A stretch of 64,000 nt of DNA, from NCBI GenBank assembly GCA_014284505.1, contig JAAFYY010000001.1, positions 5,753,845 through 5,817,844 on the forward strand, written 5' to 3'. This DNA is from Streptacidiphilus sp. 4-A2 (GTDB lineage Bacteria; Actinomycetota; Actinomycetes; Streptomycetales; Streptomycetaceae). The position numbers and the translations under genes are program-made. Positions 17,224-28,326 of this stretch are shown piece by piece; position 1 is the first letter of the stretch, and every line of letters begins with the position of its first letter. A model generated the notes under the pieces. The model did no database searches. It was not told the DNA's origin and saw only the letters and a program-made list of their open reading frames with translations.

Positions 17224-19699
17224 ATGGATCCACTCGAAGCCGACGACCCTCGCCAGGCAGGCCCCTACACACTGCTCGGCCGACTCGGTGCGGGTGGCAT
17301 GGGTTCGGTGTACCTGGGCCGCTCGGCGGGCGGGCGCACGGTGGCGGTGAAGCTGGTCCGCCGCGAGTTCGCCGCCGACGACGACTTCCGGGCCCGCTTC
17401 CGCCGCGAGGTCGAGGCCGCCCGGGCGGTCTCCGGAGCCTTCACCGCCTCGGTCGTGGACGCCGACACCGAGGCGGCCATGCCTGGCTGGCCACCACCTT
17501 CGTCCCCGGGGTGCCGCTGAGCTCGGCGGTCCGCAAGCACGGCGGCTTCGACGAGTCGGTGCTGCGCGCGCTCGGGGTCGGTCTGGCCGAGGCGCTCCAG
17601 GAGATCCACCGCGCCGGAGTGATCCACCGCGACCTCAAGCCCGCCAACGTGATGCTGGCCGCCGACGGCCCGCACGTCATCGACTTCGGCATCAGCCGCG
17701 CGGTCGAGGGCACCGCGCTGACCTCGACCGGCTTCGTGGTCGGCTCCCCCGGCTTCCTCTCGCCCGAACAGGCCATGGGCAACCAGGTGGTGCCCGCCAC
17801 CGACGTGTTCGCGCTGGGCGCGACCCTGGCCTACGCCGCCAACGGCAACGGCCCGTTCGGTGACGGTCCGACACCCGCGCTGCTGTACCGGGTGGTCAGC
17901 CAGGAGCCCGACCTGTCCTCGGTGCCCGAGTCGCTGCGCCAGGCCGTCCACGCCTGCCTCGCCAAGGACCCGGCCAACCGGCCCACCCCGGCCCAGCTGG
18001 TCGCCGCGCTCAGCGGGGACGCGCCCGCGTTCACCGGTGGCTGGCTGCCGCCGGCCGTGCTGGCGGACATCGCCGGGGCGAGCGCGGTGCTGACCGGCGC
18101 CCCCGCCGCTCCCAGCACCGCCCCCGTCGGCGGCGGCACCCCGGCCCCGCAGGGCTTCGGCCCGCCCACCCCGCCGCCGTTCGCCCCGCCGCAGTACCAG
18201 CCGCAGGCCCCGCAGCAGGCACCGCAGATGCCGCAGCAGGCCCCGCAGCTGCCGCAGGCCGGCCCGCAGCAGGGCTACCAGGGCGGAGCGGGCCTGCCGC
18301 CCGGCTACCCGCCGGCGTACCCCGGGCCGCAGCAGGGGCAGTACCCGCAGCAGAACCAGCAGCAGGGCCGGCCCGCCGACACCCGGCCGCTGCCGCCGAA
18401 GGGCGCGGGCTCCGGGCTGAGCCGCCGAGGCCTGCTGGCCCTGGTCGGCGGCGGGATCGTGGTGGTCGGCGGCGCGGCCGGGGCGTTCGCGCTCAGCGGC
18501 GGCGGCAGCAAGCCGCAGCCCGGCCCCAGCACCGACCCCAGTGGCAGCAGCACCCCAGCAGCACGCCGTCCGCCCCGACCAGCTCCGCCCCCAGCACGCC
18601 GGTGAACTCCGGCCCGGCGAACCCGGTCACCGCCCCGGGCACCCTGGCCGGCCCCGCCGCCACCCCGCTGTGGACCCAGACGCTGAGCGACACCGTGTGG
18701 AACCTGGCGGTGGGCGACGGCACCATCGTCGCGGTCTGCACCCAGTCGACCATGGGCCTGAAGACCAGCGACGGCACGGCCCGGTGGCGCGGCAACGCCA
18801 ACAACGAGAGCGGGACCATCTCCACCATCCCGCTGCTGGTCGGCTCCACCGGCTACCTGGTCGGCAGCAACAACCAGGGCAACGAGGCGCTGCTGGTGGT
18901 CGACCTGGCCACCGGCAACACCAAGTGGACGGTGACCCTCCCGGAGCGCGGCTGGGAGCTCCAGGGCGCCTACGGGCTCGTCGGCAACACCCTGCTGATG
19001 ACCGCCAACACCACCAACGGAGTGGGCGTCAACGGGCTGTGGGCGGTGGACATCTCCACCCGGCAGAGCATGTACACCCAGACCGGCTCGTACATCGGCT
19101 CGCTGCTGGTGCCCTCCAGCGGCACCACCGTGGTCAGCCTCAACGAGAACAACGACAACGGTGTGGCCAGCGGCATCAACGCCGGCACCGGTGAGCGGAC
19201 CTGGACCGTCACCCCGAACAGCGTCACCTTCGACGGCCCCGGCGGCGTGGACGGCGCCCTCGTCGGCGACGTCTTCTACGTCGGCGGCAACGACGTCAAC
19301 GCCTACCAGGTCTCCAGCGGCCAGGCGGCCTGGCCGGGGGTCACCTACGACCCGAACAACCTGGGCTACTACGCGCCCTCCTCCGACGGCGTGAGCCGGG
19401 CCTTCGTCTGCGGCGACAACAGCCTCTACTGCTTCCGGACCTCGGACGGCAAGCTGCTCTGGCAGACCGCCTCGGCCAACGGCTTCAACATCGGCGGGTC
19501 GGTCGTGGCCGCCAACGGCATGGTCTACGTGCAGGACCGCAAGGGCGTGCTCTACGCGGTCAACGCCAGCAGCGGCGTCTGCGCCTGGTCCTACAACAAC
19601 CCGGCCGCGACCAACCAGAACAACCTGGCGGTCACGGCGGACTCCTCGGGCGTGTACTACGCCATCGGCACCCAGCTGATCGGGCTGCCGAAGAGCTGA
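17224..19699 (+). CDS. Ser/Thr protein kinase fused to extracellular PQQ-type beta-propeller (two frame changes)
   Basis: About 825 residues. The kinase domain comes first: LLGRLGAGGMGSVYLGRS (glycine loop), VAVKLVRREF (ATP Lys), IHRDLKPANVML (catalytic loop), VIDFGISRAV (DFG), SPGFLSPEQAMG. A Pro/Gln-rich linker of about 110 residues (QAPQQAPQMPQQAPQ) leads to the membrane segment LLALVGGGIVVVGGAAGAFAL, then a Ser/Thr/Pro stalk. The outside part has repeated pieces (TPLWTQTLSDTVWNL, TKWTVTLPERGWELQ, ERTWTVTPNSVTFD, KLLWQTASANGFNIG), the blades of a PQQ/quinoprotein-like propeller, probably a ligand sensor. Frame changes are near 17483 and 18555. A strong terminator follows. Confidence 0.88.
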
Positions 19700-19730
19700 T
19701 CCGGGTAAGAAATCCGGTAGGAAACGAACC

Positions 19731-19769
19731 GCCGCGGGCGGGGGACGGAACTCCGTCCCCGCCCGCGGC
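19731..19769. terminator. G/C-rich stem-loop between kinase and peptidase genes
   Basis: GCCGCGGGCGGGGGACGG at 19731-19748 pairs with CCGTCCCCGCCCGCGGC at 19753-19769 with one bulged G and a four-base loop. It lies between the convergent kinase and S9 peptidase genes and should work in both directions. Confidence 0.85.
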
Positions 19770-19788
19770 GCCGCCCGGCCGCGCGGAC

Positions 19789-21916
19789 TCAGCCGCGCAG
19801 CCGCAGCGACCGCCGCAGGAAGTCCACCTGGAGCAGCAGCAGGTTCTCCGCGACCTCCTCCTGCGGGGTCATGTGGGTCACCCCGGACAGCGGCAGCACC
19901 TCGTGCGGGCGGCCCGCGGCCAGCAGCGCCGAGGACAGCCGCAGGCTGTGCGCCACCACCACGTTGTCGTCCGCCAGACCGTGGATCAGCTGGAGCGGGC
20001 GGCTCAGCTTGGCGGCGTCGGCGATCAGCGAGTTCGCCGTGTACACCTCGGGACGCGCCGCCGGGTCGCCCAGGTAGCGCTCCGTGTAGTGGGTGTCGTA
20101 GAGCTCCCAGTCGGTGACCGGGGCGCCGGCCACGGCCGCGTGGAACACGTCCGGGCGGCGCAGCACGGCCAGCGCGGCGAGGTAGCCGCCGTAGGACCAG
20201 CCGCGGATGCCGACCCGCTCCAGGTCCAGCGGGTACTCCTCGGCCAGCGCCCGCAGGGCCTCGACCTGGTCGTCCAGGGTGACCCCGGCGAAGTCGAAGG
20301 CGACGGACTTCTCCCAGGCGGGGCTGCGGCCCGGGGTGCCCCGGCCGTCGACGACCACCACCGCGAAGCCCTGGTCGGCGAACCACTGCGAGGTGAGATG
20401 GGCGTTGTGCGCCGCCAGCACCTGCTGGGCGTGCGGGCCGCCGTAGGGGTTCATCAGCACCGGCAGCAGCCCGTCGCGCTCCCGCCTATAGCCGGTGGGC
20501 AGCAGCACGGCGGCCGGGATCCGGCCGCGTCCGGCCAGGGTGAGCACCGGCCGGGCGGTGAGCACCGGGGTCTGCGCGTACGAGGCGACGACCGCGATCT
20601 CCTTGCCGTCGCGCAGCACCCGCGCCCGGGAACCCGGGCGGTCCGGGGTGGCCGAGACCAGCACGGTGACCGCGCCGGAGCGCACGCCGGAGTGCACGCC
20701 CGGTTCGGTGGTGACCTTGGTCACACCGTCGTCGGACACCCGGTACAGGTGGACCTCGCCCACCTCCGGGTGGTCCGCACTCTCCCCGGCCGAGGCGGAG
20801 ACCAGCACGTCGTCCGCGCCGATGTCCAGCACCGCGCGGACATGCAGCGCGGCCGAGGTCAGCACCCGGGTGCCGACCACCAGGCTGCGCACCCCGGCCT
20901 CGTCCGAGATCCGCACCAGCCGCCCGCCGCCCGGGGTCCAGGCCGGCACCCCGCCGAACAGGTCCAGCCAGACCTGGTCCTCCTCGGCGTGCAGCGGGGT
21001 GGTCACCCCGTTGGCCGGGTTCACCATCAGGAACAGCTGGCTGCGCTGGTCCCGGGCCTGGACCAGCAGCACCGGCGAGCCCCCGGCGGACCAGTGCGCC
21101 CGGGCCACGTACGGGTAGGCCGCGCGGTCCCAGTCCACCTCCACCCGGCTGCCGTCCAGGCCGAGCACGGTCAGCGTGACCTCGGCGTTGGGGTGCCCGC
21201 CCGGGGTAGGCGACCTCGGTCGCGGGCCGGTCCGGGTTGGCCGGGTCGGCGATCCACCAGCGCCGCACCGGGGTCTCGTCCACCCGGGCGGCGAGCAGCC
21301 GGTCGCCCTCGGGTGCCCACCAGAAGCCCCGGCTGCGGTCCATCTCCTCCTGGGCGATGAACTCCGCCTGCCCCCAGGTCACCTGCGGGTGCTCGGGCGC
21401 GGCCAGGGCGCGGTCGCCGCTGCCGTCGGCGGCGACCACCCGCAGCTCGCCGCCGGCGGTGGTGTAGGCGATGTGCCTGCCGTCGGGCGCGGGGCGGGGG
21501 TCCAGCACCGGACCGGCCACGGGCAGCTCCCGGACCGTGCCCCCGGCGCGCAGCCCGGCGGTGAACAGCCGCCCGGAGAGCGCGAAGGCCGCGAGTGCGA
21601 CATCACCGTCCGTGGCGTAGCCGACGACACCGGAGGAGCTCTCCCGGCTGCGCTCGCGCCGGGCCCGCTCCTCGGCGGTCAGCCGCTCGTCGCCGCCGCC
21701 GAGCAGCGCGACCGGATCGGCCACCACTCGCTCGGATGGCTCACCGTCCGCCGGAAGGTCGAGCACCTGGAGCAGGTTCGCCCGTTCGGCCCCACCGCCG
21801 GAGCGCAGGAAGACCACCCTGCGGCCGTCCGGGGAGACCGTGAAGGAACGGGGCGCACCGAGGGTGAAGCGCTGCGTCCGCGAGTACTGGCGGGGGAAGG
21901 AGATCTCGGTGGTCAT
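19789..21916 (-). CDS. S9-family (prolyl oligopeptidase/DPP IV-like) serine peptidase (one frameshift)
   Basis: About 709 residues. The N-terminal part is a DPP IV-type propeller (FTVSPDGRRVVFLRSG, HIAYTTAGGELRVV, SRGFWWAPEGDRLLAARVDE with the two Glu-containing segment AQEEMDRSRG that in DPP IV binds the peptide amino terminus). The C-terminal alpha/beta-hydrolase has the nucleophile in RGWSYGGYLAAL, Asp in HGLADDNVV and His in SGVTHMTPQE. It should remove dipeptides from short peptides; no signal peptide is visible, so it is cytoplasmic. That suits use of peptides brought in by the opp systems in the window. A frame change is near 21210. Confidence 0.92.
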
Positions 21917-22205
21917 CCTTCGACCCTAGTCCGGCCGCGGGTCGGCCTGGAAGGTCCGCCGAAACGCTTCACAGGATCCGCTCCCCCGCCTGGCCCCGGG
22001 CCGCGGTGACGCAGCGTGTCGATCCGGCGCTCTGCCGTGCGGGATCGCGCAGCCGTAGGCATGATGACCGGGAGTGACTTCTCGGTCACTCGATGGGTAT
22101 CGATCAACCAGAGTTGTTCCGGACCGGGCCCGCCCGGGCCCCCGGTACCCGCCCCGCCCTTCGGTCGGCCGTCCCAGCCGTACCGCTGCTGAGAGGTGAG
22201 TCGAG
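21917..22205. promoter_or_regulatory. Divergent intergenic region, peptidase / small membrane protein
   Basis: A 289-base gap between divergent genes that must contain both promoters. The centre (about 22070-22120) is less G/C-rich than its flanks. I could not assign a sigma factor motif or an operator with confidence. Confidence 0.4.
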
Positions 22206-22400
22206 ATGATTCTGCCGATTTCCGCCGCAGTCCTGATGCTCGTCGTGGTGGTCCTGCTGGTCCGGCGCTCCGGACTGAAGATGTGGCACGCCTTCGCGTG
22301 CACACTGCTTGGCTTCTACCTGGCCTCCACCTCGATCGCCCCGTCGATCCACACCCTGACGACCAATGTCGCGGGGATGCTCTCGGGCATCAAGCTCTGA
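22206..22400 (+). CDS. Small membrane protein upstream of mshB
   Basis: Intact, 64 residues. Residues 1-19 are one hydrophobic segment (MILPISAAVLMLVVVVLLV), then a basic stretch RRSGLKMWHA, then a second partly hydrophobic segment FACTLLGFYLASTSIAPSI. I do not recognise a named family. Its AGGTGAG ribosome site, clean coding character and place 37 bases before mshB support it as a real gene, perhaps cotranscribed with mshB. Confidence 0.7.
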   Translation: MILPISAAVLMLVVVVLLVRRSGLKMWHAFACTLLGFYLASTSIAPSIHTLTTNVAGMLSGIKL

Positions 22401-22437
22401 GGCGTCGGCCCTCAGTCCCGGCACGTACGCTGAAGCC

Positions 22438-23401
22438 ATGACTGCCCTGCCGCCAGAACCCCCTTCGGCCGCCCGTCGGCTGCTCCTCGTCCATGCCCAC
22501 CCGGACGACGAGTCGATCGGCAACGGTGCCACCATGGCCCGCTACGCGGCCGAGGGGGCCCAGGTCACCCTCGTCACCTGCACACTTGGTGAGGAGGTGA
22601 GGTCATCGGGCGGGACTGGCACATCTGACAGCAGACCGGCAGGACACCCTCGGGCCGCATCGCATCGGCGAACTCGCCGATGCGATGCGCGAGTTGGGGG
22701 TCACCGACCATCGCTTCCTGGGCGGCGCCGGGCGCTACCGGGACTCCGGGATGATGGGCGTGGCCAGCAACCGGCGCCCGGACAGCTTCTGGCGGGCCGA
22801 GCTGGACGAGGCCGCCGGGCACCTGGTGGCGGTGGTCCGCGAGGTCCGCCCGCAGGTGCTGGTGACCTACGACCCCAACGGCGGCTACGGCCACCCGGAC
22901 CACATCCAGGCGCACCGGGTCGCGATGGGCGCACGAGCTGGCCGCCGACCCGGGCTACCGCCCGGAGCTGGGCGAGGCGCACGCCGTCGCCAAGGTCTAC
23001 TGGAACTGCATGCCGCGCTCGGTGCTGGAAGCGGGCTTCGCCGCGCTGCGGGCGGCGGGCAAGGACTCCCCCTTCCCGGGCGTCGCCGGCGCCGACGACG
23101 TCCCCGGGGTGGTCCCGGACGACCAGGTGACCGCCGCCGTGGACGGCAGCGGCTACGCCGCCCGCAAGAGCGCCGCGATGCGGGCGCACGCCACCCAGAT
23201 CGCGGTGGACGGCCCCTTCTTCGCGCTCTCCAACGACCTGGGCCAGCCGATGCCGGTCACCGAGTACTACCGGCTGGTGCACGGCGAGGCCGGGCCGCGC
23301 GACGCCGGCGGCTGGGAGGCCGACCTCTTCGCCGGGCTCACCCCGGAGCTGCCCGCCCAGCCGCGGCCGCGCCCGCCGCACAGCGCGAGGAGGCCCGATG
23401 A
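22438..23401 (+). CDS. mshB: N-acetyl-glucosaminyl-inositol deacetylase of mycothiol synthesis (frame disrupted)
   Basis: A zinc LmbE-family deacetylase that removes the acetyl group from GlcNAc-inositol, the second committed part of mycothiol synthesis. The metal site is VHAHPDDESIGNGAT, with the second His in YGHPDHIQAHRVAM. HRFLGGAGRYRDSGMMG and the C-terminal AMRAHATQIAVDGPFFALS are typical of MshB and of the related Mca. About 320 residues. Frame changes are near 22605, 22930 and 23370. The stop overlaps the next ATG as ATGA, and the next gene, DUF6113, is the usual downstream partner in streptomycetes. Confidence 0.92.
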
Positions 23402-23876
23402 CGCCCCCCGGCAACCGGATCGGCCGGGCCACCGTGCCCGCCCCGCGTTCCTCCTCCCGCGCGCCGCCCGCCGACGCGTACCCGCTGGGCGGTCAGGGCC
23501 GGGGCGCCGCCTATGTGCTGCTGACCGTGCTCGGCGTGGCCGTGGCGTGGCGGGGGTGTTCGTCCAGCCGCTGTGGTTCCCCGGCGGGCTGCTGCTGGCG
23601 CTCGGCGGGCTCGCCGCCGTCTGCTGCGGCGGCCGGGTGCTCACCGGCACCAGGCCGGGGGCGGCACTCCCCGCCGCGGCCTGGTTCGCGGTCCAGATGA
23701 TCGCCCTGTCACCGCGCCCCGAGGGGGATTTCCTGTTGGTCTCCAACGCGGGCAGCTATCTCTTCCTGCTCGGTGGCATGATCCTCGGCGTCACCTGCTC
23801 CATGCTGCGCGCACTGCCGCCGGTGCTGCGGTCGGACCCCGGGGCTGACCGGGACAGGCCCCCGCAAACCGGGTGA
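23398..23876 (+). CDS. DUF6113-type integral membrane protein (one frameshift)
   Basis: About 160 residues with four hydrophobic segments: AAYVLLTVLGVAVA, WFPGGLLLALGGLAAVCCGG, AALPAAAWFAVQMIAL and SYLFLLGGMILGVTCSML. Function is not established. It is coupled to mshB (ATGA overlap, AGGAGG 5 bases upstream), which suggests a membrane role linked to thiol homeostasis, but that is only association. A frame change is near 23550. Confidence 0.75.
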
Positions 23877-24023
23877 ACTGCCGATATCGGTCCGCGATAC
23901 CGGGTGGATGCGGGCCCAGTAAGGTAGTGCCCGCAGCGCGGGGGCGCACGATTTCGCCTAGGACGCACGATCCACGACCGCACCCCGTCCCCACAGGCGG
24001 TGGAGCGAACCGGAGCAGAGCCA

Positions 24024-26346
24024 GTGAGCCGAGAAACTGACAACCCGTCGCCGACTCCGCCCCGCCCCAGCGGCGGCGCGTATCCGTCGGGGACGCCGCC
24101 CTACGGCATGCCCAGCGACCCGGCCTTCTCCCGGGCGGGGCAGGCGCAGGAGCAGGAGCAGGCCGCCGAGGAACCTCGTACCGAGCAGACGCTGACCACC
24201 AGGATCCGGATCAACATCCCGGGTTCCCGCCCGATCCCGCCCGTCGTCGTCCGCAGCCCGGTGGGCGGCCAGGCGGCCGAGAGCGAGACGGCGGAGCAGT
24301 CCGCCACCCCGCCGCCGCTGCCCAAGCGACGGCACCGGGCCGATGCCTCCGGCTCCCCGGTGCTCGGCGTGATGGAGGGCAGCGCGGGCACGGTGACCCC
24401 GCCCGACCTGCCCCGGAGTGGCAGACCCCGAACGGCCAGGCCGCCCCGGGCGCGGCCACGGAGCCGGAGAACTCCTCCGAGAGCACCACCGGCACCTGGT
24501 TCGTGCCCAAGAAGAAGGCGGCCCGCCCGGCCGCCGCACCGCAGCAGCCGCTCCAGCCCGAGCCGCCGGCCCAGCCCGAGCAGGGGTTCCAGCCTGGGCA
24601 GGGGTTCCAGCCCGAGCCGGGGTTCCCGGCCGAGCCGCAGCCGGAGCAGCGGTTCCCGGCCGAGCAGCCGCCGTTCCAGCCGGAGCCACCGTTCCAGCCG
24701 GAGCCGCAGTTCGACCCGCAGTTCCCGCAGGGACAGGGGTTCCAGCCGCCGTTCGAGCAGCCCCTCGGCTCTCGCTTCGAACAGTCGTTCGATCAGCACT
24801 TCGAGGCGCAGTTCGCCCAGCAGCAGGCCCCGTTCCAGCCCGGGTACGAGCAGCCGACGTACGAGCAGCCCGCCTACGAGCAGCCGACGTACGAGCGGAC
24901 CGAGCAGTCGGTGCTGCCCCAGCCCCGGCCCCGCCGGAGGCCCAGGCGCAGCCCCAGGCCCCGGCCCAGCCGGCCCAGGCCCAGCCCTACACGCAGTACC
25001 CCGGCTTCACCGGCGGGCTCAGTGCCACCGGGCCGCGTGAGCCGCAGCCCACGGACGCCTTCGAGGCGACCGCGCCGCTGCCGCTGTTCCGCGAGGAGCC
25101 CGGGCCCGGCCAGGCCGGGCCCGGGAACGCCCAGAAGAGCCCGCGGCAGAACCCGCAGCAGAACGCGCAGCAGAACCCGCCGAAGCAGAAGAACCCGCAG
25201 CCGCAGAAGAAGGCCCCGAAGAAGGGCGGCGGCGACAAGCCCGCGGCCGAGGCGACCCCGCCGGTGCCGGTGCCCGCCCCGGTCGCCCCGGGCTTCGCCG
25301 GCGGCACCGGCGGTGTCGGCGCTCCGCCGCGCAAGCCCGGCGACGACGCCGCGGCCCCGGCCGGCACCGCCGCGTCCGCGAGCACCCCAGCCAAGGCCAG
25401 GCGCGGCGGCAAGGCGCGCAAGCTGATGATGACCGGTATAGGCACCCTGGTGCTGCTCGGCGCGGTCGGCTACGGCGCCGGCCTGATGCTCAACCAGGCG
25501 GACGTTCCCAAGGGGACGACCGTGCTGGGCTACAACATCGGCGGGGACACCCGCGACACCGCGGTGAACACCCTGGACAACACGGTCGGCAAGCTGGCCA
25601 CCGAGCCGCTGCGGCTGACCCTGGGCAGCCGGACCGTCTCGCTGGACCCGGTCGCGGCCGGGCTGACCATCGACACCACCGCGACCGTCCAGGCCGCCAC
25701 CCATCACAGCTACAGCCCGGTCACCGTGGTCAAGTCGCTCTTCGGCGGCACGCACCCGATCGCACCGGTGGTGGTGGTCGACCCGGACAAGCTGCGCTAC
25801 GCCCTGCAGCAGCTCTCCACCGGCTCCAGCAGCGCCCGCGAGGGCAGCGTGCACTTCGACGCCAACGGCAATGTGGTGAGCGTCATGCCCCTGGCGGGGC
25901 AGAGCCTGGACGTCAACGCGGCGATGGCGGTGGTGCAGCAGGCGTACACCGCGCGCGCCGACGGCGGTCCGGACCAGGCGGTGCCGCTGACGCTGACCGC
26001 CTCCCAGCCCAAGGCCTCGGCCGCGGCCGTGAGCACCGCCGCCACCACCATCGGCAAATGGGCCATGAGCACCAAGTTCACGGTGCGCATCGGAGCCGAC
26101 AGCGAGGAATTCGGCCACATCACCTTCAGCAAGGCGCTGACCCTCCAGCCGGGCGCCGACGGCACCCTGGTCCCGGTCTTCGACCTGACCAAGCTGTCCG
26201 ATGTGTACGGCACGAACTTCGCGGGTGCGCAGGTCAAGCACAACGGCGTGCTCGGCCCGGTCACCGCGCAGGACATCGCCGGGGCGCTGAGCCAGCTGCT
26301 GAGCAAGCCGGGCGGCCCGACCAGCATCACCCTCAGCACCAGCTGA
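24024..26346 (+). CDS. Large membrane protein with PG_binding_4 domains and Pro/Gln-rich cytoplasmic part (two frameshifts)
   Basis: About 775 residues. The first 470 are disordered and probably cytoplasmic, with QPEPxFQPE and YEQPTYEQPAYEQPTYE repeats and a Gln/Asn-Pro run (NPQQNAQQNPPKQKNPQPQ). Then KARRGGKARKLMMTGIG and a single membrane segment (TLVLLGAVGYGAGLML). The outer part (VPKGTTVLGYNIGGDTRDTA, LRLTLGSRTVSLDPVAAGL, SVHFDANGNVVSVMPLAGQS) matches the putative peptidoglycan-binding domain PG_binding_4 that usually precedes VanW domains; no VanW domain follows. A wall-attachment role is inferred. Frame changes are near 24415 and 24930. The GTG start at 24024 has a GGAGCAGAG site. Confidence 0.75.
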
Positions 26347-26395
26347 GCCGGGTTCCGGCGGCCGCCCGCAGCACAGCGGCGGCCGCCGGGGCCCC

Positions 26396-26474
26396 GCAGC
26401 ACTTCCGCCCGCAGACTTCCCGGCCCGCAGCGTTCTCGGGCCACAGCGTTCCCGGCCCGCAGCGTTCTCGGGCC
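26396..26474. repeat. Tandem repeat of 16 bases, about 5 units
   Basis: Units of GCAGCGTTCTCGGGCC and variants run from 26396 to 26474 (one of 15 and four of 16 bases). The array lies 50 bases after the stop of the PG_binding_4 protein gene and just before a terminator. Confidence 0.75.
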
Positions 26475-26486
26475 GGCCGCACATGG

Positions 26487-26522
26487 CGCAGGGCCCCGGG
26501 CGTCGTCGCCCGGGGCCCTGCG
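26487..26522. terminator. Perfect 16-bp stem with tetraloop between convergent genes
   Basis: CGCAGGGCCCCGGGCG at 26487-26502 pairs perfectly with CGCCCGGGGCCCTGCG at 26507-26522 around TCGT. It separates the PG_binding_4 gene from the peptide-binding protein gene and should terminate both. Confidence 0.9.
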
Positions 26523-26557
26523 TATGCCGTGGCTGTGGTTCAGCCGCTGGCGTCAGC

Positions 26558-28261
26558 TCACTTCATCCAACCGATGGTGCTGTAGTTGGTGGTGGCGAAG
26601 CCGAACGCGCCCCAGTTGGCGAGCTTGGGGTTGGTGGCCTCGAGCTCCGGACGCTGGTACAGCGGCAGGTTGACGGCCAGCTGCCACAGCTGGGCGTCGG
26701 CGGCGTTGATGTCCGAGATGTAGGCGGTGTGGTCGATCTCGGTACCGGCCTTGACCATCAGCGCGTCGATCTGCGGGGTGCCGATGCGGGAGTAGTTCTG
26801 CCCGATGTTGCCCTTGACCGGCGACTGGAAGCTGGCCTGCGAGTTGGTCAGCGGGAAGAACGGGATGGCGCCGATGCCGCTGAAGATGGTCATGTCGAAC
26901 TGACCGGCGTTGACGTCGTTGAAGAAGGTGTTGGTGTCGTCCACCTGGGTGTCGACCTTGATGCCGACCGCAGCCTCCATGGCCGTCATGGCCTGGGCCT
27001 CGGTGGTGGCGGTGGGCACGCCGGACGGGATCGCCAGCTTCAGCTCGAGGGTCTTGCCGTCCTTCTGGAGGTAGGCACCCTTCTTGGTGTAGCCGGCCTG
27101 GGCCAGCAGCGCCGAGGCCTTCGACGGGTCGAAGTTGCCCAGACCGGCCGAGTTGTCCTGGTAGCCGGAGGCGTTGTTGACCAGGAAGTGGTTGTTCAGC
27201 GGCTTGATCGGCCACGGCATGCCACTGAGGTCGGCCTCGCCGATGGCGGCGCGGTTGATCGCCAGGAAGACGGCCTGACGGACCGACGCGCTGGTGAGCT
27301 CCGGGCTGTCACCGTTGAGCAGCAGCTGGCGCAGGTTCGGGCCACCGGCGACGCGGATGGAGGTGCCCTTGACCTGGATGGCCTGCTTGTACTCGGCGAC
27401 GTCCGGGCCGATGTCCTCAAGGTCGATCTCACCCGAGGCGAAGGCGCCCGGCATGGCGCTGTCGTCCATGCTGCGGAAGTTGATGCTGTCCAGCACGGGG
27501 CTGGTGCCCCACCACTTGGGGTCGCGGACCACGGTGACGACCTTGGTGGTCTGGTTCAGCGAGCCGAGCTTGAACGGGCCGGCGGTGACCGGGATCGCGT
27601 TCGTGTAGGCGTTGTTGAACTTCGCCGGGGTGTCCATCTCCTCGCCCGGGTACAGCAGCGAGAACAGGCTCTGCCAGTCGGAGTACGGCTGGGAGTAGGT
27701 GACCACGACCTGGGTGGGGCTGGTGCCCTCGACCACGGAGGAGATCTGCGAGTAGCCGGTGCCGTTGGCGACCGAGCTGTACTTCGGGTTGGTGCCGTTC
27801 TGGACCATCCAGTTGACCTGGAAGTCCTTCCAGGTGATCGGCGTGCCGTCGGACCAGTGGGCCTTCGGGTTGATGTTGTACGTGGTGACCTGCTTGCCGC
27901 CGACCAGACCGTTGGTGACGCTGGTCAGGTAGTCCGGGTTGGGCGTGAGCTTGTTGTCAGCGGTGCTGAGGAACAGGCTCGGCAGCAGCGCGGCCATGGT
28001 CTGCTGGATCGACTCCTCGTTCTGCGAGGAGGCGTTCAGGTTGTTCCACTGGGTGGACCACTGGTCTTCCGGCCAGTTGAGGGTGCCACCCTGCTTCAGC
28101 GCGGAGACCGGCTGAGGGTTGATCTCGTTGAGCGTGGCCACCGGGGCCGCAGTGGGCTGGGACGAAGACTTGCTGGCACTGCTGCTGCACGCGGAGGCGC
28201 TCAGGACGAGACCGGCCGACAGCGCGGTGGCTGTGGCCATCTTGAGGTAACGACGGGACAT
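26558..28261 (-). CDS. Oligopeptide ABC transporter substrate-binding lipoprotein (SBP family 5), cluster 1
   Basis: Intact, 567 residues. It is a lipoprotein with signal MSRRYLKMATATALSAGLVL and lipobox SASAC, lipidated Cys at 25. Family 5 (OppA/DppA) marks are KAHWSDGTPITWKDF, NPLxxx-type lobes, SVRQAVFLAINRAAIGEADL, DNSAGLGNFDPSKASALLAQ and LPLYQRPELEATNPKL. It captures peptides outside the membrane for the OppB/OppC pore. It is last in its operon, 65 bases after the fused ATPase gene, an order opposite to cluster 2. A strong terminator follows. Confidence 0.92.
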   Translation of the reverse strand: MSRRYLKMATATALSAGLVLSASACSSSASKSSSQPTAAPVATLNEINPQPVSALKQGGTLNWPEDQWSTQWNNLNASSQNEESIQQTMAALLPSLFLSTADNKLTPNPDYLTSVTNGLVGGKQVTTYNINPKAHWSDGTPITWKDFQVNWMVQNGTNPKYSSVANGTGYSQISSVVEGTSPTQVVVTYSQPYSDWQSLFSLLYPGEEMDTPAKFNNAYTNAIPVTAGPFKLGSLNQTTKVVTVVRDPKWWGTSPVLDSINFRSMDDSAMPGAFASGEIDLEDIGPDVAEYKQAIQVKGTSIRVAGGPNLRQLLLNGDSPELTSASVRQAVFLAINRAAIGEADLSGMPWPIKPLNNHFLVNNASGYQDNSAGLGNFDPSKASALLAQAGYTKKGAYLQKDGKTLELKLAIPSGVPTATTEAQAMTAMEAAVGIKVDTQVDDTNTFFNDVNAGQFDMTIFSGIGAIPFFPLTNSQASFQSPVKGNIGQNYSRIGTPQIDALMVKAGTEIDHTAYISDINAADAQLWQLAVNLPLYQRPELEATNPKLANWGAFGFATTNYSTIGWMK

Positions 28262-28326
28262 CTCGGGTCCTCCCCAGGGATGGATTCAATGTGAGATGGA
28301 GCCGTGCGGCCGGAGCCGCACGTGAA

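Noticed and set aside
18305..20386. A 693-codon minus-strand frame across the kinase tail and S9 peptidase end
   Set aside because: It crosses a strong terminator and two real genes, and its composition is that of a shadow frame.
26483..28294. A 603-codon plus-strand frame opposite the cluster 1 binding protein
   Set aside because: Starts inside a terminator and reads antisense to an intact lipoprotein gene.
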